A DNA stretch of 64,000 nt from Pseudooceanicola batsensis HTCC2597 (lineage in GTDB: Bacteria; Pseudomonadota; Alphaproteobacteria; Rhodobacterales; Rhodobacteraceae), in NCBI RefSeq assembly GCF_000152725.1, contig NZ_CH724131.1, positions 1,643,739 through 1,707,738 on the forward strand, written 5' to 3'. Positions 46,569 through 55,142 of this stretch are shown piece after piece. A model generated the notes under the pieces. The model did not search any database. It worked only from the letters and a program-made list of their open reading frames with translations, and was not told where the DNA came from. A program made the translations under genes and the position numbers. Within the stretch, counting starts at the first letter, position 1. Every line of letters starts with the position of its first letter.

Positions 46569-47513
46569 CTAACCCGAGCGCCGGCCCTCCCGGCGCGCGG
46601 CCTTGTCGTCGTACATGCGGGCGTCGGCCAGGGCGAGCAGCTCGTCCAGATCGCGCCCGTCCTCGGGACAGGATACCATGCCGATGGCCGCATCGACCGC
46701 CAGGATCCGGGTGGGCCGTCCCTGCCCCCCGTCGACGGGAAACCGGCGCTCCATCCTGCGGCGCAGCCGTTCCTCGACACGCAGCCGATCCCCTTCGCCG
46801 CAATCCGGCAACAGGATGGCGAATTCATCGCCGCCCATCCGGGCGATCAGGTCGGTCAGGCGCGTTGCCACCGCGAGACTTTGCGCGATGTCGCGGAGCA
46901 ACTCGTCCCCCGCCGCGTGGCCCAACGTATCGTTGATCGACTTGAACCCGTTCAGATCCGCGTAGACCAACGTGGCGAAGGCGCTTTTCTTCAGTACGGC
47001 GCGCCCCCTTTCCCGGAACCCCTCGGCATTCAGCAACCCGGTCATCCGATCCGTCATCGACAGTTGCCGCCAGTGCGAGGCCTCCTCGCGCATGCGTCGT
47101 TCCGCGGCGCGCGCGCGTTCGATTTCCTCCATCGGCGGCAGCAGATCCGGCTGGGCCGGGAAGAACCGGTCCGGAACCGACGGGCGCCGGCTTTCCTGGG
47201 CAAGCACGTAGAGGGCCCCGGTCGCCGGGTCCACGACACGGCTGCATGTGAAGCAAAGGGACCGCCCATCGGGCAGAGCGAGCTTCTGGGCCCGGGTCTG
47301 GCCGGTTCCCAGCACGTCGTCGATCAGATCGGTGACATCCCGCGAAAAGCCGCCTGCGCCCGAACCGAGAGGATCGCAGCCGACTGTGCCCGCAATCACC
47401 CGCCCCCGATCGTCGAGCAGGAAGGCGACACCGGACAGCGCCTTCAGCGTGGCCCGGATGCCACGCAGGAAACCGTCGGCCTCAGGCGACCTGTCCATCG
47501 GCTTTCCCACCAT
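46569..47513 (-). CDS. Diguanylate cyclase with PAS-like sensor domain
   Basis: Makes c-di-GMP from two GTP. The 314-residue product has an N-terminal PAS-like region (FLLDDRGRVIAGTV, LCFTCSRVVDPATGALYVL) with a CxxC-free single cysteine pair, and a GGDEF domain with ARMGGDEFAIL. The I-site RxxD preceding GGDEF is replaced by TRLTDLIARM, in which RLTD fits the RxxD pattern, so product inhibition is plausible. Starts at 47513 (MVGKPMDRS) and 47498 (MDRSPE) are both possible; the latter has a better GGTGGG site. No transmembrane helix is seen. Confidence 0.88.
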   Translation of the reverse strand: MVGKPMDRSPEADGFLRGIRATLKALSGVAFLLDDRGRVIAGTVGCDPLGSGAGGFSRDVTDLIDDVLGTGQTRAQKLALPDGRSLCFTCSRVVDPATGALYVLAQESRRPSVPDRFFPAQPDLLPPMEEIERARAAERRMREEASHWRQLSMTDRMTGLLNAEGFRERGRAVLKKSAFATLVYADLNGFKSINDTLGHAAGDELLRDIAQSLAVATRLTDLIARMGGDEFAILLPDCGEGDRLRVEERLRRRMERRFPVDGGQGRPTRILAVDAAIGMVSCPEDGRDLDELLALADARMYDDKAARREGRRSG

Positions 47514-47756
47514 CCGCCAACGCACCCGCGGTCTGCGCATCCTCGACCGTCAGGTTCGGCGCATCCGCCCCCCGTCTCGGAAAGCGGTGCTGGCCGAGTA
47601 CATGCCCGGGCGTGGCCCCGGCACCGGCCTCGTCATCCGTCTCCATTCGCTTCGACCTCATTGTTCCGCGGCCCGCGCCGCAAGCATCGGACCCGCCTAC
47701 AGCGTCACAGCAAAACGGAAATCAAAGGTTAAGACCGGCCGGCAATTCGTGTTGCA

Positions 47757-48743
47757 TCAGAGCAGTCCGGCAAACACCTGGTCGGGCGGACGGTGGCCAT
47801 CGGCGAAGGTCTTGATGTTGATGATGACTTTCTCGCCCATCTCGGCGCGCCCCTCGCGCGTCGCCGATCCCATGTGCGGCAGCAGAACGACATTCCTGAG
47901 GGTCCTGAGATCGGCGCTCGTCTCATCGGTATAGTCGAAGACATCCAGCCCCGCCCCGGCGATCTCGCCGGCCTTGAGCATCCGCGCCAGAGCATGTTCG
48001 TCGATCACCTCCCCGCGCGAGGTGTTCACGATCACCGCCCCGGGCTTCATCAGCTTCAGCCGCCGCGCGTTCAGCAGGTGGAAGGTCGAGGGCGTGTGCG
48101 GACAGTTGACCGACAGGACGTCGACCCGCGCCACCATCTGGTCGAGGCTTTCCCAGTAGGTCGCGCCCAGCCCTGCCTCGGTCTCTTCCCGCAGGCGGCG
48201 GCGGTTGTGATAATGCACCTGCATGCCGAAGGCATTGGCCCTGCGCGCCACCGCCTGCCCGATCCGCCCCATCCCGAGAATGCCGAGCCGCCGCCCGGCG
48301 ATGCGGCCGCCCAGCAGCGCCCCGGGGCTCCAGCCCTCCCAGTCGTCCGCCTGCATCATGGCGAGCCCCTCGGGAATGCGGCGGGTCACGGCAAGGATCA
48401 GCGCCATGGTCATGTCGGCCGTGTCGTCCGTCACCACGTCGGGCGTATTGGAGACGAGGATCCCGCGTTCGCGGCAGGTCGCCACGTCGATATGATCGAC
48501 CCCGGCGCCGTAGTTGGCGATCAGCCGCAGCCTGGTCCCGGCCTGGGCGATCAGCGCGCGATCGATGCGGTCGCGCAGGTTGGGCACCAGCACATCGGCC
48601 GTCTGCATCGCCTCGGCCAGTTCGCTGCGATCCATCGGGCGGTCCCGCGGGCCAAGCGTCACGTCGAACAGCTCTGTCATCCGCGCCTCGACCCGTTCGG
48701 GCAAGCGTCGCGTTACGACAACACTCAGACGTTGAGTTGGCAT
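47757..48743 (-). CDS. D-isomer-specific 2-hydroxyacid dehydrogenase
   Basis: NAD(P)-dependent reductase of 328 residues, probably acting on glyoxylate or hydroxypyruvate. The nucleotide-binding motif is GILGMGRIGQAVARR, followed by HYHNRRRL, where the arginines suggest NADPH preference. Catalytic residues lie in VNTSRGEVIDE, the glutamate in DVFDYTDE and the histidine in LLPHMGSAT. It is divergent from the SH3-domain gene at 48852. Confidence 0.92.
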   Translation of the reverse strand: MPTQRLSVVVTRRLPERVEARMTELFDVTLGPRDRPMDRSELAEAMQTADVLVPNLRDRIDRALIAQAGTRLRLIANYGAGVDHIDVATCRERGILVSNTPDVVTDDTADMTMALILAVTRRIPEGLAMMQADDWEGWSPGALLGGRIAGRRLGILGMGRIGQAVARRANAFGMQVHYHNRRRLREETEAGLGATYWESLDQMVARVDVLSVNCPHTPSTFHLLNARRLKLMKPGAVIVNTSRGEVIDEHALARMLKAGEIAGAGLDVFDYTDETSADLRTLRNVVLLPHMGSATREGRAEMGEKVIINIKTFADGHRPPDQVFAGLL

Positions 48744-48851
48744 GAAGGCCCTCCCCTGGCTTCCAAAGGCTGCGAGTTAGGGGCAAAGTGACCCAAAGCA
48801 AGCGGCGGCACAAGAACCGCCAGCGGATCGCGGGCAGATTTGGGTATCACC

Positions 48852-49373
48852 ATGAGACAGAAGTGGTTTCGCGCCGTCGCAGTGGCCTTGATCGTCGCGG
48901 CGACACCCGTCTTCGCGGGCACCGGCGACACGCCCCCCACGCAGGAGACCGGCCCGGTCACCCACCTTCCGCTGCCGCGCTACGTCTCGATGAAGGCATC
49001 CAAGGGCAACGTCCGGCGCGGCCCCAGCGTCACGCACCGGATCGACTGGGTCTTCATGCGCCGCAACATGCCGCTGCAGATCACGGCCGAGCATGGCCAC
49101 TGGCGCCGCGTCGTCGATCAGGAGGGCGCCGGCGGCTGGATTCACCACTCACTCCTGTCCGGGGTCCGCACCGTGCTGATCCAGAAGGACATGCTGGACA
49201 TTCACCTCCGCCCGAACCGCAAGAGCCCCGTCGCCGCCCAGCTAGAACTGGGCGTGGTCGCCCGCCTCGACCAGTGCACGCCGGACTGGTGCCGCCTCTC
49301 GGTGGCCGGCTACAAGGGCTGGGCCCCGAAATCGGCGCTCTGGGGCGTCGAGGCCGCCGAACTGCGCAATTGA
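48852..49373 (+). CDS. Secreted SH3-like protein
   Basis: A 173-residue exported protein, starting MRQKWFRAVAVALIVAATPVFA with a signal peptide ending near residue 22. The body contains two SH3-like repeats (SKGNVRRGPSVTHRIDWVF ... GWIHHSLLSG and DMLDIHLRPNRKSPVAA ... GWAPKSALWG). It belongs with the SH3-related family common in alphaproteobacteria. Function unknown, probably envelope-associated. The ATG at 48852 is preferred to a TTG four codons earlier. Confidence 0.85.
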   Translation: MRQKWFRAVAVALIVAATPVFAGTGDTPPTQETGPVTHLPLPRYVSMKASKGNVRRGPSVTHRIDWVFMRRNMPLQITAEHGHWRRVVDQEGAGGWIHHSLLSGVRTVLIQKDMLDIHLRPNRKSPVAAQLELGVVARLDQCTPDWCRLSVAGYKGWAPKSALWGVEAAELRN

Positions 49374-49428
49374 TCCCCCGGCCCCGACGGGTAGAGTTGC
49401 CCCGTTCCCATTCCTGTCCCGGCCTCTC

Positions 49429-50760
49429 ATGATCCGCATCCTGTCCTTCGCCCTCCTGACGCTGATGCTGACCACCCCGGTCGCCCCGGCCCAGGACAAC
49501 GACCAGCCGACCGGGACCATCTCGGTCTCGGACAGCGCGCAGCAGGACGCGGCGATCGCGACCCGTATCCGCGACATCCTCGCTGTCCTCGATGGCTACG
49601 AGGACGTCACCGTCACCGTTTCCTCGGGGATCGTGACCCTGCGGGGCACGACCCTCGACGCCGCCGCGGCCGGGAACCTCAACGACCTGGCGGGACGCAT
49701 CGAGGGGGTGGTCGCCATCCGCAACCAGGTGACCGAGACCACCGACGTGAGTCGCCGCCTGAACCCCGCGTTCGACCGGTTCGAACGGCGGATGGCGGAC
49801 CTGATGGCCTGGCTGCCCCTGCTGGCCATCGCCTTCACCGCCTTTCTCGTCGTGGTCTTCCTCGGCATCCTGATCGCGCGGATGCGTCAGCCGTGGGACC
49901 GTTTTGCCCCGAACGCCTTCATCGCCGACATCTATCGCCAGGTCATCCGCCTGGCCTTCGCCATCGCCGGCGTGGTCGTGGGGCTCGACATCCTCGGCGC
50001 GACCGCCCTGCTCTCGACCATACTCGGGGCGGCGGGGATCATCGGTCTCGCCATCGGCTTTGCCGTGCGCGACACGGTCGAGAACTTCATCGCCTCGATC
50101 ATGCTCTCGATCCGCCAGCCCTTCCGGCCCAACGACGCGGTCGAGATCAACGGCGACGAAGGCAAGGTCGTCCGCCTCACCTCGCGCGCGACCATCCTGC
50201 TGAGCTGGGACGGCAATCACATCCGCATCCCCAATGCCACCGTCTTCAAGAGCAGAATCGTCAACTTCACCATGAATGCCGAGCGCCGCTTTTTCTTCGA
50301 CATCGGCATCAACCCGGGATCGGACATGGCGCGGGCGACGCAGACGGCAAAGGACACACTGGCCGCCCTGCCCTTCACCCTCACGGCGCCGGCGCCCGAC
50401 GCCTGGATCGAGGCGATCGGCGACAGCACGGTGACCCTGCGCCTCGCGGGCTGGATCGACCAGCGAGACACCTCGCTTCTGGCCGCCCGCGGCGAAGCCA
50501 TCCGCCTCAGCCTCGCCGCGCTGGCCGAGGCCGGCATCGACATGCCCGAGCCGACCTACCGCCTGATCGGCGCGGGCGGCGAGGGCCTGGGGCAGCTTCC
50601 CGCGCCCCCCTCCGCCGGATCGACGCCGCCCCCCGCCCAGCCCGAGGACGCCATGGACGTGCAGGCCCACGCCGAACACGCGCTCGAGGCCATCGTGGAG
50701 GAGGAACGTCGGGAAAAACGCGGCAAGGATCTGCTGTCACGGGACGCCCCGACGGAATGA
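49429..50760 (+). CDS. BON-domain mechanosensitive ion channel (MscS family)
   Basis: A 443-residue inner membrane protein. A signal peptide is followed by a BON domain in the periplasm (about 35-105: DAAIATRIRDILAVLDG, VSSGIVTLRGTTLD), then transmembrane helices from about residue 125. The pore helix GAAGIIGLAIGFAVRDTVENF and the beta-domain start IRQPFRPNDAVEI are MscS hallmarks. The C-terminus is a disordered proline- and glutamate-rich tail. It likely opens upon membrane tension to release solutes. It is preceded by the SH3 gene with a 55-base gap. Confidence 0.93.
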   Translation: MIRILSFALLTLMLTTPVAPAQDNDQPTGTISVSDSAQQDAAIATRIRDILAVLDGYEDVTVTVSSGIVTLRGTTLDAAAAGNLNDLAGRIEGVVAIRNQVTETTDVSRRLNPAFDRFERRMADLMAWLPLLAIAFTAFLVVVFLGILIARMRQPWDRFAPNAFIADIYRQVIRLAFAIAGVVVGLDILGATALLSTILGAAGIIGLAIGFAVRDTVENFIASIMLSIRQPFRPNDAVEINGDEGKVVRLTSRATILLSWDGNHIRIPNATVFKSRIVNFTMNAERRFFFDIGINPGSDMARATQTAKDTLAALPFTLTAPAPDAWIEAIGDSTVTLRLAGWIDQRDTSLLAARGEAIRLSLAALAEAGIDMPEPTYRLIGAGGEGLGQLPAPPSAGSTPPPAQPEDAMDVQAHAEHALEAIVEEERREKRGKDLLSRDAPTE

Positions 50761-50825
50761 ACCGATGCGGCCTGCCGGCACCGCGACCGATGGCATCGGA
50801 CGGGGCAATTTTCGGCGGAAAGGGC

Positions 50826-50854
50826 TTGAACCCGCCAGACGACCAGAGTAATCA
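50826..50854 (+). promoter_or_regulatory. Promoter of tRNA-Gln
   Basis: TTGAAC (50826-50831) and TAATCA (50849-50854) are separated by 17 bases and end 12 bases before the tRNA. Confidence 0.55.
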
Positions 50855-50866
50855 GCGCGTCACTGC

Positions 50867-50941
50867 TGGGGTGTAGCCAAGTGGTAAGGCAGCGGTTTTT
50901 GGTACCGTGTACCGTAGGTTCGAATCCTACCACCCCAGCCA
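50867..50941 (+). tRNA. tRNA-Gln (TTG anticodon)
   Basis: The cloverleaf has acceptor TGGGGTG/CACCCCA, a D-arm GCCAAGTGGTAAGGC, an anticodon arm GCGGT-TTTTGGT-ACCGT with anticodon TTG, a T-arm GTAGGTTCGAATCCTAC, and encoded CCA. An integrase fragment begins within 90 bases of its 3' end, so this tRNA is a likely integration site. Confidence 0.97.
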
Positions 50942-51026
50942 TGTTTTCCCGTACAGACGAAAAAGCCCAAGAATATCGGGTCGGCAGGACCGGCCCGGAA
51001 ATCCTGTGTCACACCCCGCCGGGAGT

Positions 51027-51608
51027 GTGACGCAGACTGCCGCACACGAACCTGCCTTCACTCGATCAGGTCACCGGCGCCGGCCGGCCGGCCCCTACCT
51101 CCAGCGCCGGGACCGCATCTACTATTTCCGGAAACGCTTATCCAACGTCATCGCGGAAAGGTGCCGGCGCAAATTTCTGTGTCTCTCGCTGCGAACCTCT
51201 CTTCTGGCCGAGGCGATGAGCCGGACGGCTCATCTCCTCGCAATCGTGGAACGCGAAGAGACAAGAATTATGACCGACTCCATCCTACGCGCCATGCCCG
51301 CCGAAGAGATCGCGGCGCTTCTGACAGAGGCGCTGCGGCATGATCTTGCCCGGATAGCGCTCCCCGAACAGGAGACTCTCAGCGCAGGCGACGATGATCA
51401 GCGGAATAACCTTGAACACCGCGATCCGGTATTCGTTCAACCCCCTTCAGCGCGTGATCTCGTCTGCGACGAAACCGTCGGTCCTACCCAGTTGCCAGAA
51501 CCCCAGGCTCACCAGGAGAAAGGACAGGCCAAAAAAGATGAAGAAAGCGGAGGAGAGCATTTCGGCTCTCGTCCAGTCAGCGCTGTTTTCAAGATGTCCA
51601 GTTTGTAG
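51027..51608 (+). pseudogene. Truncated phage-type integrase N-terminal fragment
   Basis: From a GTG behind GGGAG the frame reads a segment typical of the N-terminus of integrases with a DUF6538-like arm domain: GPYLQRRDRIYYFRKRL, then LCLSLRTSLLAEAMSRTAHLL. The similarity fades by about 51390. The catalytic R-H-R-Y domain is absent, and the last 70 residues look like antisense translation of another remnant. Its place just after tRNA-Gln is where an integrase of a tRNA-targeting island would sit, so it marks an old or deleted insertion. Confidence 0.6.
51447..51560 (-). pseudogene. Remnant membrane-protein reading frame
   Basis: A minus-strand frame of 37 codons from an ATG at 51560 reads a hydrophobic helix (MLSSAFFIFFGLSFLLVSL) followed by GFWQLGRTDGFVADEITR. 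The same frame stays open upstream for about 15 more codons to a stop. It may be a small single-helix protein or the tail of a gene cut by the same event that truncated the integrase. Confidence 0.3.
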
Positions 51609-51701
51609 CCCTCATGAGTTGCAGTGTCCGCGATCGGACGGGCGGCTCGAGGGGCCGACGAACCTGAGCCCGGCCTTTGCATCGGCAGGACCACGAGGCG
51701 C

Positions 51702-52655
51702 TCAAAGGCCCCAGCTGAACCCGGTGTCCTTCTCGGATCGCTCCCACAACCTGACCATGACCGGCTTGTCGTAAGCGTGGGCGTTCAGCGTGCCGCGTCC
51801 GACCGGGCCGACGGCTTCCATGCGGCCCGTCGGTCCGTAGAGGGCGCGCTGCTCCGTCAGCGCCTCTTCTGTCGCGCACATGACCTCCGGGTAGGCCCCC
51901 TGTTCGGCGGTCTGGACCATCGGCGTCTTGGTCATCAGCCACCAGATAAGGCGCATTGTCCGGCTGCCACTGGTCGTAATCAACGAGGTCGCGGACGAGC
52001 CGGGGTGGCAGACGTAAACCTTCACCCCCGTCCGCCCGGCCGCGGCCAGCCTGTCCTGAAGCTCGTAGGCGAACATCATCTGCGCCAGCTTGCTCTGGCT
52101 GTAGGCGGTGTTCGCGCCATAGCCCGTGTCCCAGTTCATGTGGTCGAAGCGGATGGTCTTCAGCCCCATGTTGTAGCCGAGGCTGGCGACGACGACGATC
52201 CGCCCCTGCGACTGCTCGATCCGGTCGAACAGCATCCCGCACAGGGTGAAGTGGCCGTAATGGTTGGTGCCGAGTTGGCTCTCGAAGCCGTCGGGGGTCA
52301 GCTTGCGGGTCGGCACCTGGGCGATGGCAGCGTTGCAGATCAGCGCGTCGATGCGCGGGGTGGTCTTCAGCACCTCCTCGGCGGCAACGCGGACAGAAGC
52401 CTGCTCGGCGAGGTCCATGCGGACGAAGCGCACAGGCGCGGCGGTGCCGAACTCCTGTTTCAGCTCCTTAACGGCGGCAGCGGATTTCTCGGCGCTGCGG
52501 TTCAGCATCACCACCTCCGCGCCCTTGCTCAAGAGGATGCGCGCGGCCTGGAAGCCCGCGCCGGCGTTGGCGCCGGTGATGACGAAGGTTTTGCCGGTGA
52601 GGTCGCCGAGACGTTCAGGCGTCCAGCCCTTCGGCCCGAAAGTGAGGTCAGTCAT
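51702..52655 (-). CDS. Short-chain dehydrogenase (retinol-dehydrogenase type)
   Basis: NADP-dependent SDR of 317 residues from the ATG at 52655, with GGAG upstream. Nucleotide-binding motif TGANAGAGFQAAR, NAAIA in place of NNAG, and an active site with YSQSKLA. The length and the QLGTNHYGHFTL segment match the retinol dehydrogenase/protochlorophyllide reductase-like branch. The longer frame crosses the operators and is not real. It is divergent from a TetR gene, with two operators between. Confidence 0.9.
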   Translation of the reverse strand: MTDLTFGPKGWTPERLGDLTGKTFVITGANAGAGFQAARILLSKGAEVVMLNRSAEKSAAAVKELKQEFGTAAPVRFVRMDLAEQASVRVAAEEVLKTTPRIDALICNAAIAQVPTRKLTPDGFESQLGTNHYGHFTLCGMLFDRIEQSQGRIVVVASLGYNMGLKTIRFDHMNWDTGYGANTAYSQSKLAQMMFAYELQDRLAAAGRTGVKVYVCHPGSSATSLITTSGSRTMRLIWWLMTKTPMVQTAEQGAYPEVMCATEEALTEQRALYGPTGRMEAVGPVGRGTLNAHAYDKPVMVRLWERSEKDTGFSWGL

Positions 52656-52695
52656 GGTGTTCTCCAGTGATCGGGGCGCCGTCGGCGCTTGTGTG

Positions 52696-52715
52696 TGTAA
52701 ACCGTCGTGTTTACA
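52696..52715. promoter_or_regulatory. TetR operator, copy 1
   Basis: Perfect inverted repeat TGTAAAC-N6-GTTTACA in the SDR/TetR divergent gap, 40 bases from the SDR start. It has the same arms as copy 2. Confidence 0.85.
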
Positions 52716-52734
52716 TAGGGGCGAGCCAGCGGGG

Positions 52735-52754
52735 TGTAAACCGCCATGTTTACA
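52735..52754. promoter_or_regulatory. TetR operator, copy 2
   Basis: Second perfect TGTAAAC-N6-GTTTACA, its centre 39 bases from that of copy 1 and 28 bases ahead of the regulator's ATG. Only the six central bases differ. Confidence 0.85.
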
Positions 52755-52781
52755 TTTCTGAAAACGCAGAAGGCATATTCG

Positions 52782-53378
52782 ATGAAACTGACTGAAAAGA
52801 AACGAAAAGATATTCTGAATGCGGCGATCCTGGAGTTTCAGGAGCAGGGTTTTCCGGCGGCGCGGGTAAATCGCATCGCCGAGCTGGCGGAGGTGTCGAA
52901 GCGCACCCTCTACAAGCATTTTGAAAGCAAGGCAGTTCTCTTTCAGGCCATCACCGACATATTGCTGGAGCAGATCGCGGCGACGCCCAAGCTGCGCTAT
53001 GACCCGAACGTGCCGCTGCGCGAGCAACTGAACGGGGCAGTGCGGGACTACGTCGGCCATCTGACCGGCGAAGAATACATGGGCCTGAACCGGCTGGTGA
53101 TGTCAGAGCTATTGCGCGATCAGGATCTCGCGCAGGCCTTCTTTGCGAAGGCGGCGATGCAGGACGGCCCGATCCAGGCGCTGATCGGCGAAGCCATGCA
53201 GGCCGGCGCGCTGCGACAGGCTGAGCCGGGTTTTGCCGCCGGGCAGCTCCTGTCGATGGTGAAGCATTTCCTGGTTTGGCCGCAGTTCCTGATGGGGGCG
53301 AAGGCCGAGGTCGACCCGGATGCCGTCATCGCCGACTGCGTGGACATGTTCCTCGCACACTACGGCAAGAAAGACTGA
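52782..53378 (+). CDS. TetR-family repressor of the adjacent SDR
   Basis: A 198-residue regulator starting MKLTEKKRKDILNAAILEF, with AGAAGG upstream. The helix-turn-helix reads VNRIAELAEVSKRTLYKHFESK, residues about 30-52. The C-terminal ligand domain resembles the AcrR/TetR_C_7 kind (LNRLVMSELLRDQDLAQAFF). It is divergent from the SDR gene; the two palindromes between them are the likely autoregulatory sites. The earlier in-frame ATG lies inside operator copy 2 and is not used. Confidence 0.92.
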   Translation: MKLTEKKRKDILNAAILEFQEQGFPAARVNRIAELAEVSKRTLYKHFESKAVLFQAITDILLEQIAATPKLRYDPNVPLREQLNGAVRDYVGHLTGEEYMGLNRLVMSELLRDQDLAQAFFAKAAMQDGPIQALIGEAMQAGALRQAEPGFAAGQLLSMVKHFLVWPQFLMGAKAEVDPDAVIADCVDMFLAHYGKKD

Positions 53379-53461
53379 GGGGGCACGGAATCATTGCGGT
53401 GAAGCAGAGCGACGTCATGGGCTGACATCACTCCGCCTTGGATAGGTCACTGCGTGCGGCG

Positions 53462-54535
53462 TCAGCCTGCGATCTCGATCCCGATCTTGCCCATGTGGGA
53501 CTTTTCGAGAAACGCCTCCTGCGCCTTGTGCAGATCGCGCAGCCGGAAGGTCTCCGCGAGGACCGGTCGGATTCCGCCGCGTTCGATATAGCCGATCAGA
53601 TCGGTGAAGACCTCCGGATCCTGCCGTGTACTGCCGATCAGCGTCAGGTCTTTCAGATAGAGCGTGCGCAGGTCCAGCTCGACGATCGGCCCGGCGATGG
53701 CGCCCGAGGTCACGTAGCGGCCACGCACCGCCAGCGCCTCAAGCAACGCGGGCCAGCGCGGCCCGCCGACGAGGTCGAGGACGACGTCGAAGGCGTCCTC
53801 CGGCAGGGCCTCCTCGCGTCCGAGAATGGCGTCTGCACCGAGCGCGCTGAGGTCGGCTGCCTTCGCCGGGCTGGTCACCGCCGTGACATGCGCGCCGCGC
53901 CGTTTGGCAAGCTGCACCGCCGCCGAGCCGACACCGCCCGAGGCGCCGGTGATCAGCACCCGCTCGGCGCCCAATCCCGCGCGCTGGATCATCCCCTCGG
54001 CGGTCGAGAATGCGCAGGGGAAGGAAGCGAGTTCGACGTCCGCGAGCGAGCTTTCGATCCGCAGCGCGTTTCTGCTTTCGACAGTGGCGAACTCCGCGAA
54101 GCCGCCGTCGCGCTCGGAGCCGAACGTAACGAGTGCATCCGCGTCCTCGTCTTTGGGGCTATACATTGGGCGCACCAGCACCCGTTCGCCGACGCGTGCG
54201 GTTTCCACCCCGTCGCCGACCGCAACGATCCTGCCGCAGCAATCGGCGCCCTGAATGCGCGGAAAGTTCAGCGCGCCGGACCATCCGCCGTCGGCATCCG
54301 AGGCACCGTCATAGCCGGTGGTCGCGGCGGCGTTCGTATCGCCGCGCACCGCTTTCGAATACCAGCCGGTGCGGGTGTTCACGTCAGTGTTGTTCACCGC
54401 CGAGGCACCGACCCGGATCAGCACCTCGCCCGCTGCGGGGCGCGTCACGGGAACGTCCTCCCGCCACTCCAGTTTGTCGAGACCGCCATGGCCTGTCAGA
54501 ACCATCGCCTTCATCGTATCGGGAAGGGTCATCAT
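53462..54535 (-). CDS. Quinone oxidoreductase / zinc-type alcohol dehydrogenase-like protein
   Basis: MDR-superfamily NADPH-dependent reductase, 357 residues. It has GADCCGRIVAVGDGV in the catalytic domain and the nucleotide motif LITGASGGVGSAAVQLAKRRGA. It lacks the cysteine ligands of structural zinc, as in quinone reductases (crotonyl-CoA reductase-like branch also possible). The ATG pair at 54535 has GGAG five bases upstream. It is divergent from a TetR gene across a gap with two operators. It probably detoxifies a quinone or enone. Confidence 0.9.
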   Translation of the reverse strand: MMTLPDTMKAMVLTGHGGLDKLEWREDVPVTRPAAGEVLIRVGASAVNNTDVNTRTGWYSKAVRGDTNAAATTGYDGASDADGGWSGALNFPRIQGADCCGRIVAVGDGVETARVGERVLVRPMYSPKDEDADALVTFGSERDGGFAEFATVESRNALRIESSLADVELASFPCAFSTAEGMIQRAGLGAERVLITGASGGVGSAAVQLAKRRGAHVTAVTSPAKAADLSALGADAILGREEALPEDAFDVVLDLVGGPRWPALLEALAVRGRYVTSGAIAGPIVELDLRTLYLKDLTLIGSTRQDPEVFTDLIGYIERGGIRPVLAETFRLRDLHKAQEAFLEKSHMGKIGIEIAG

Positions 54536-54548
54536 GTCGCTCCAAGGT

Positions 54549-54566
54549 GTAGAGTGATTGCTCTAC
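54549..54566. promoter_or_regulatory. TetR operator, copy 1 (second divergon)
   Basis: Perfect palindrome GTAGAG-N6-CTCTAC, 14 bases before the quinone reductase start. Confidence 0.85.
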
Positions 54567-54574
54567 TTGCGTAG

Positions 54575-54592
54575 GTAGAGGGATCACTCTAC
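54575..54592. promoter_or_regulatory. TetR operator, copy 2 (second divergon)
   Basis: Second palindrome GTAGAG-N6-CTCTAC, centred 26 bases from copy 1 and ending 10 bases before the regulator's start codon. Confidence 0.85.
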
Positions 54593-54602
54593 ATCGTCAA
54601 GC

Positions 54603-55130
54603 ATGACCGACACTAAGACCAAGATCGCCGCCGGGCTGGAGCGGGCCTTCGCCGCCCGTGGCTTTGCAGAACCCAGCGTCGAGGATCTGCGCGATGCGGC
54701 GGGTGTCAGCCTGCGCACGCTTTACAAATATACGCCATCACGCGCCGACATGGTGGTGGCGGCGCTGGAGCATCGCCATGGGCGCTACCTTGCGCACCTG
54801 TTCGAGGACCTGCCCGAGACACAGCAGGCGGTGCTCGACGCGCTGTTTGAGCGGGTTGGGGATTGGATGGCCGCTGAGGCTGCGCATGGATGTCTGTTCC
54901 ACGGCGCCGTGGCGGCAGAGCCCGGCAGCGAAGGGTTGCGCGAACTGCTGACGCGGCACAAGGCCGAGGTGGCACGCCGCGCGGCGGCCGCCACCGGACT
55001 GGACGGCCGCGAAATCGAACTTCTGGTGATACTGGAGGGTCTCACGCAGACCTGGTCGCTGCATCGCGACGCCGCCGTGACCAGCGCGAAGCGGCTGGGG
55101 CACGGTCTGCGGATGAATGGCGCCGCGTGA
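54603..55130 (+). CDS. TetR-family repressor of the adjacent quinone reductase
   Basis: A 175-residue regulator, MTDTKTKIAAGLERAFAARGF. Its helix-turn-helix reads VEDLRDAAGVSLRTLYKYTPSR (about 26-47). It is unrelated in detail to the first TetR of the island. Divergent from the quinone reductase with twin operators between, so autorepression and control of that gene are likely. It is slightly short for the family but appears complete. Confidence 0.9.
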   Translation: MTDTKTKIAAGLERAFAARGFAEPSVEDLRDAAGVSLRTLYKYTPSRADMVVAALEHRHGRYLAHLFEDLPETQQAVLDALFERVGDWMAAEAAHGCLFHGAVAAEPGSEGLRELLTRHKAEVARRAAAATGLDGREIELLVILEGLTQTWSLHRDAAVTSAKRLGHGLRMNGAA

Positions 55131-55142
55131 CGGCCCCCCCAT

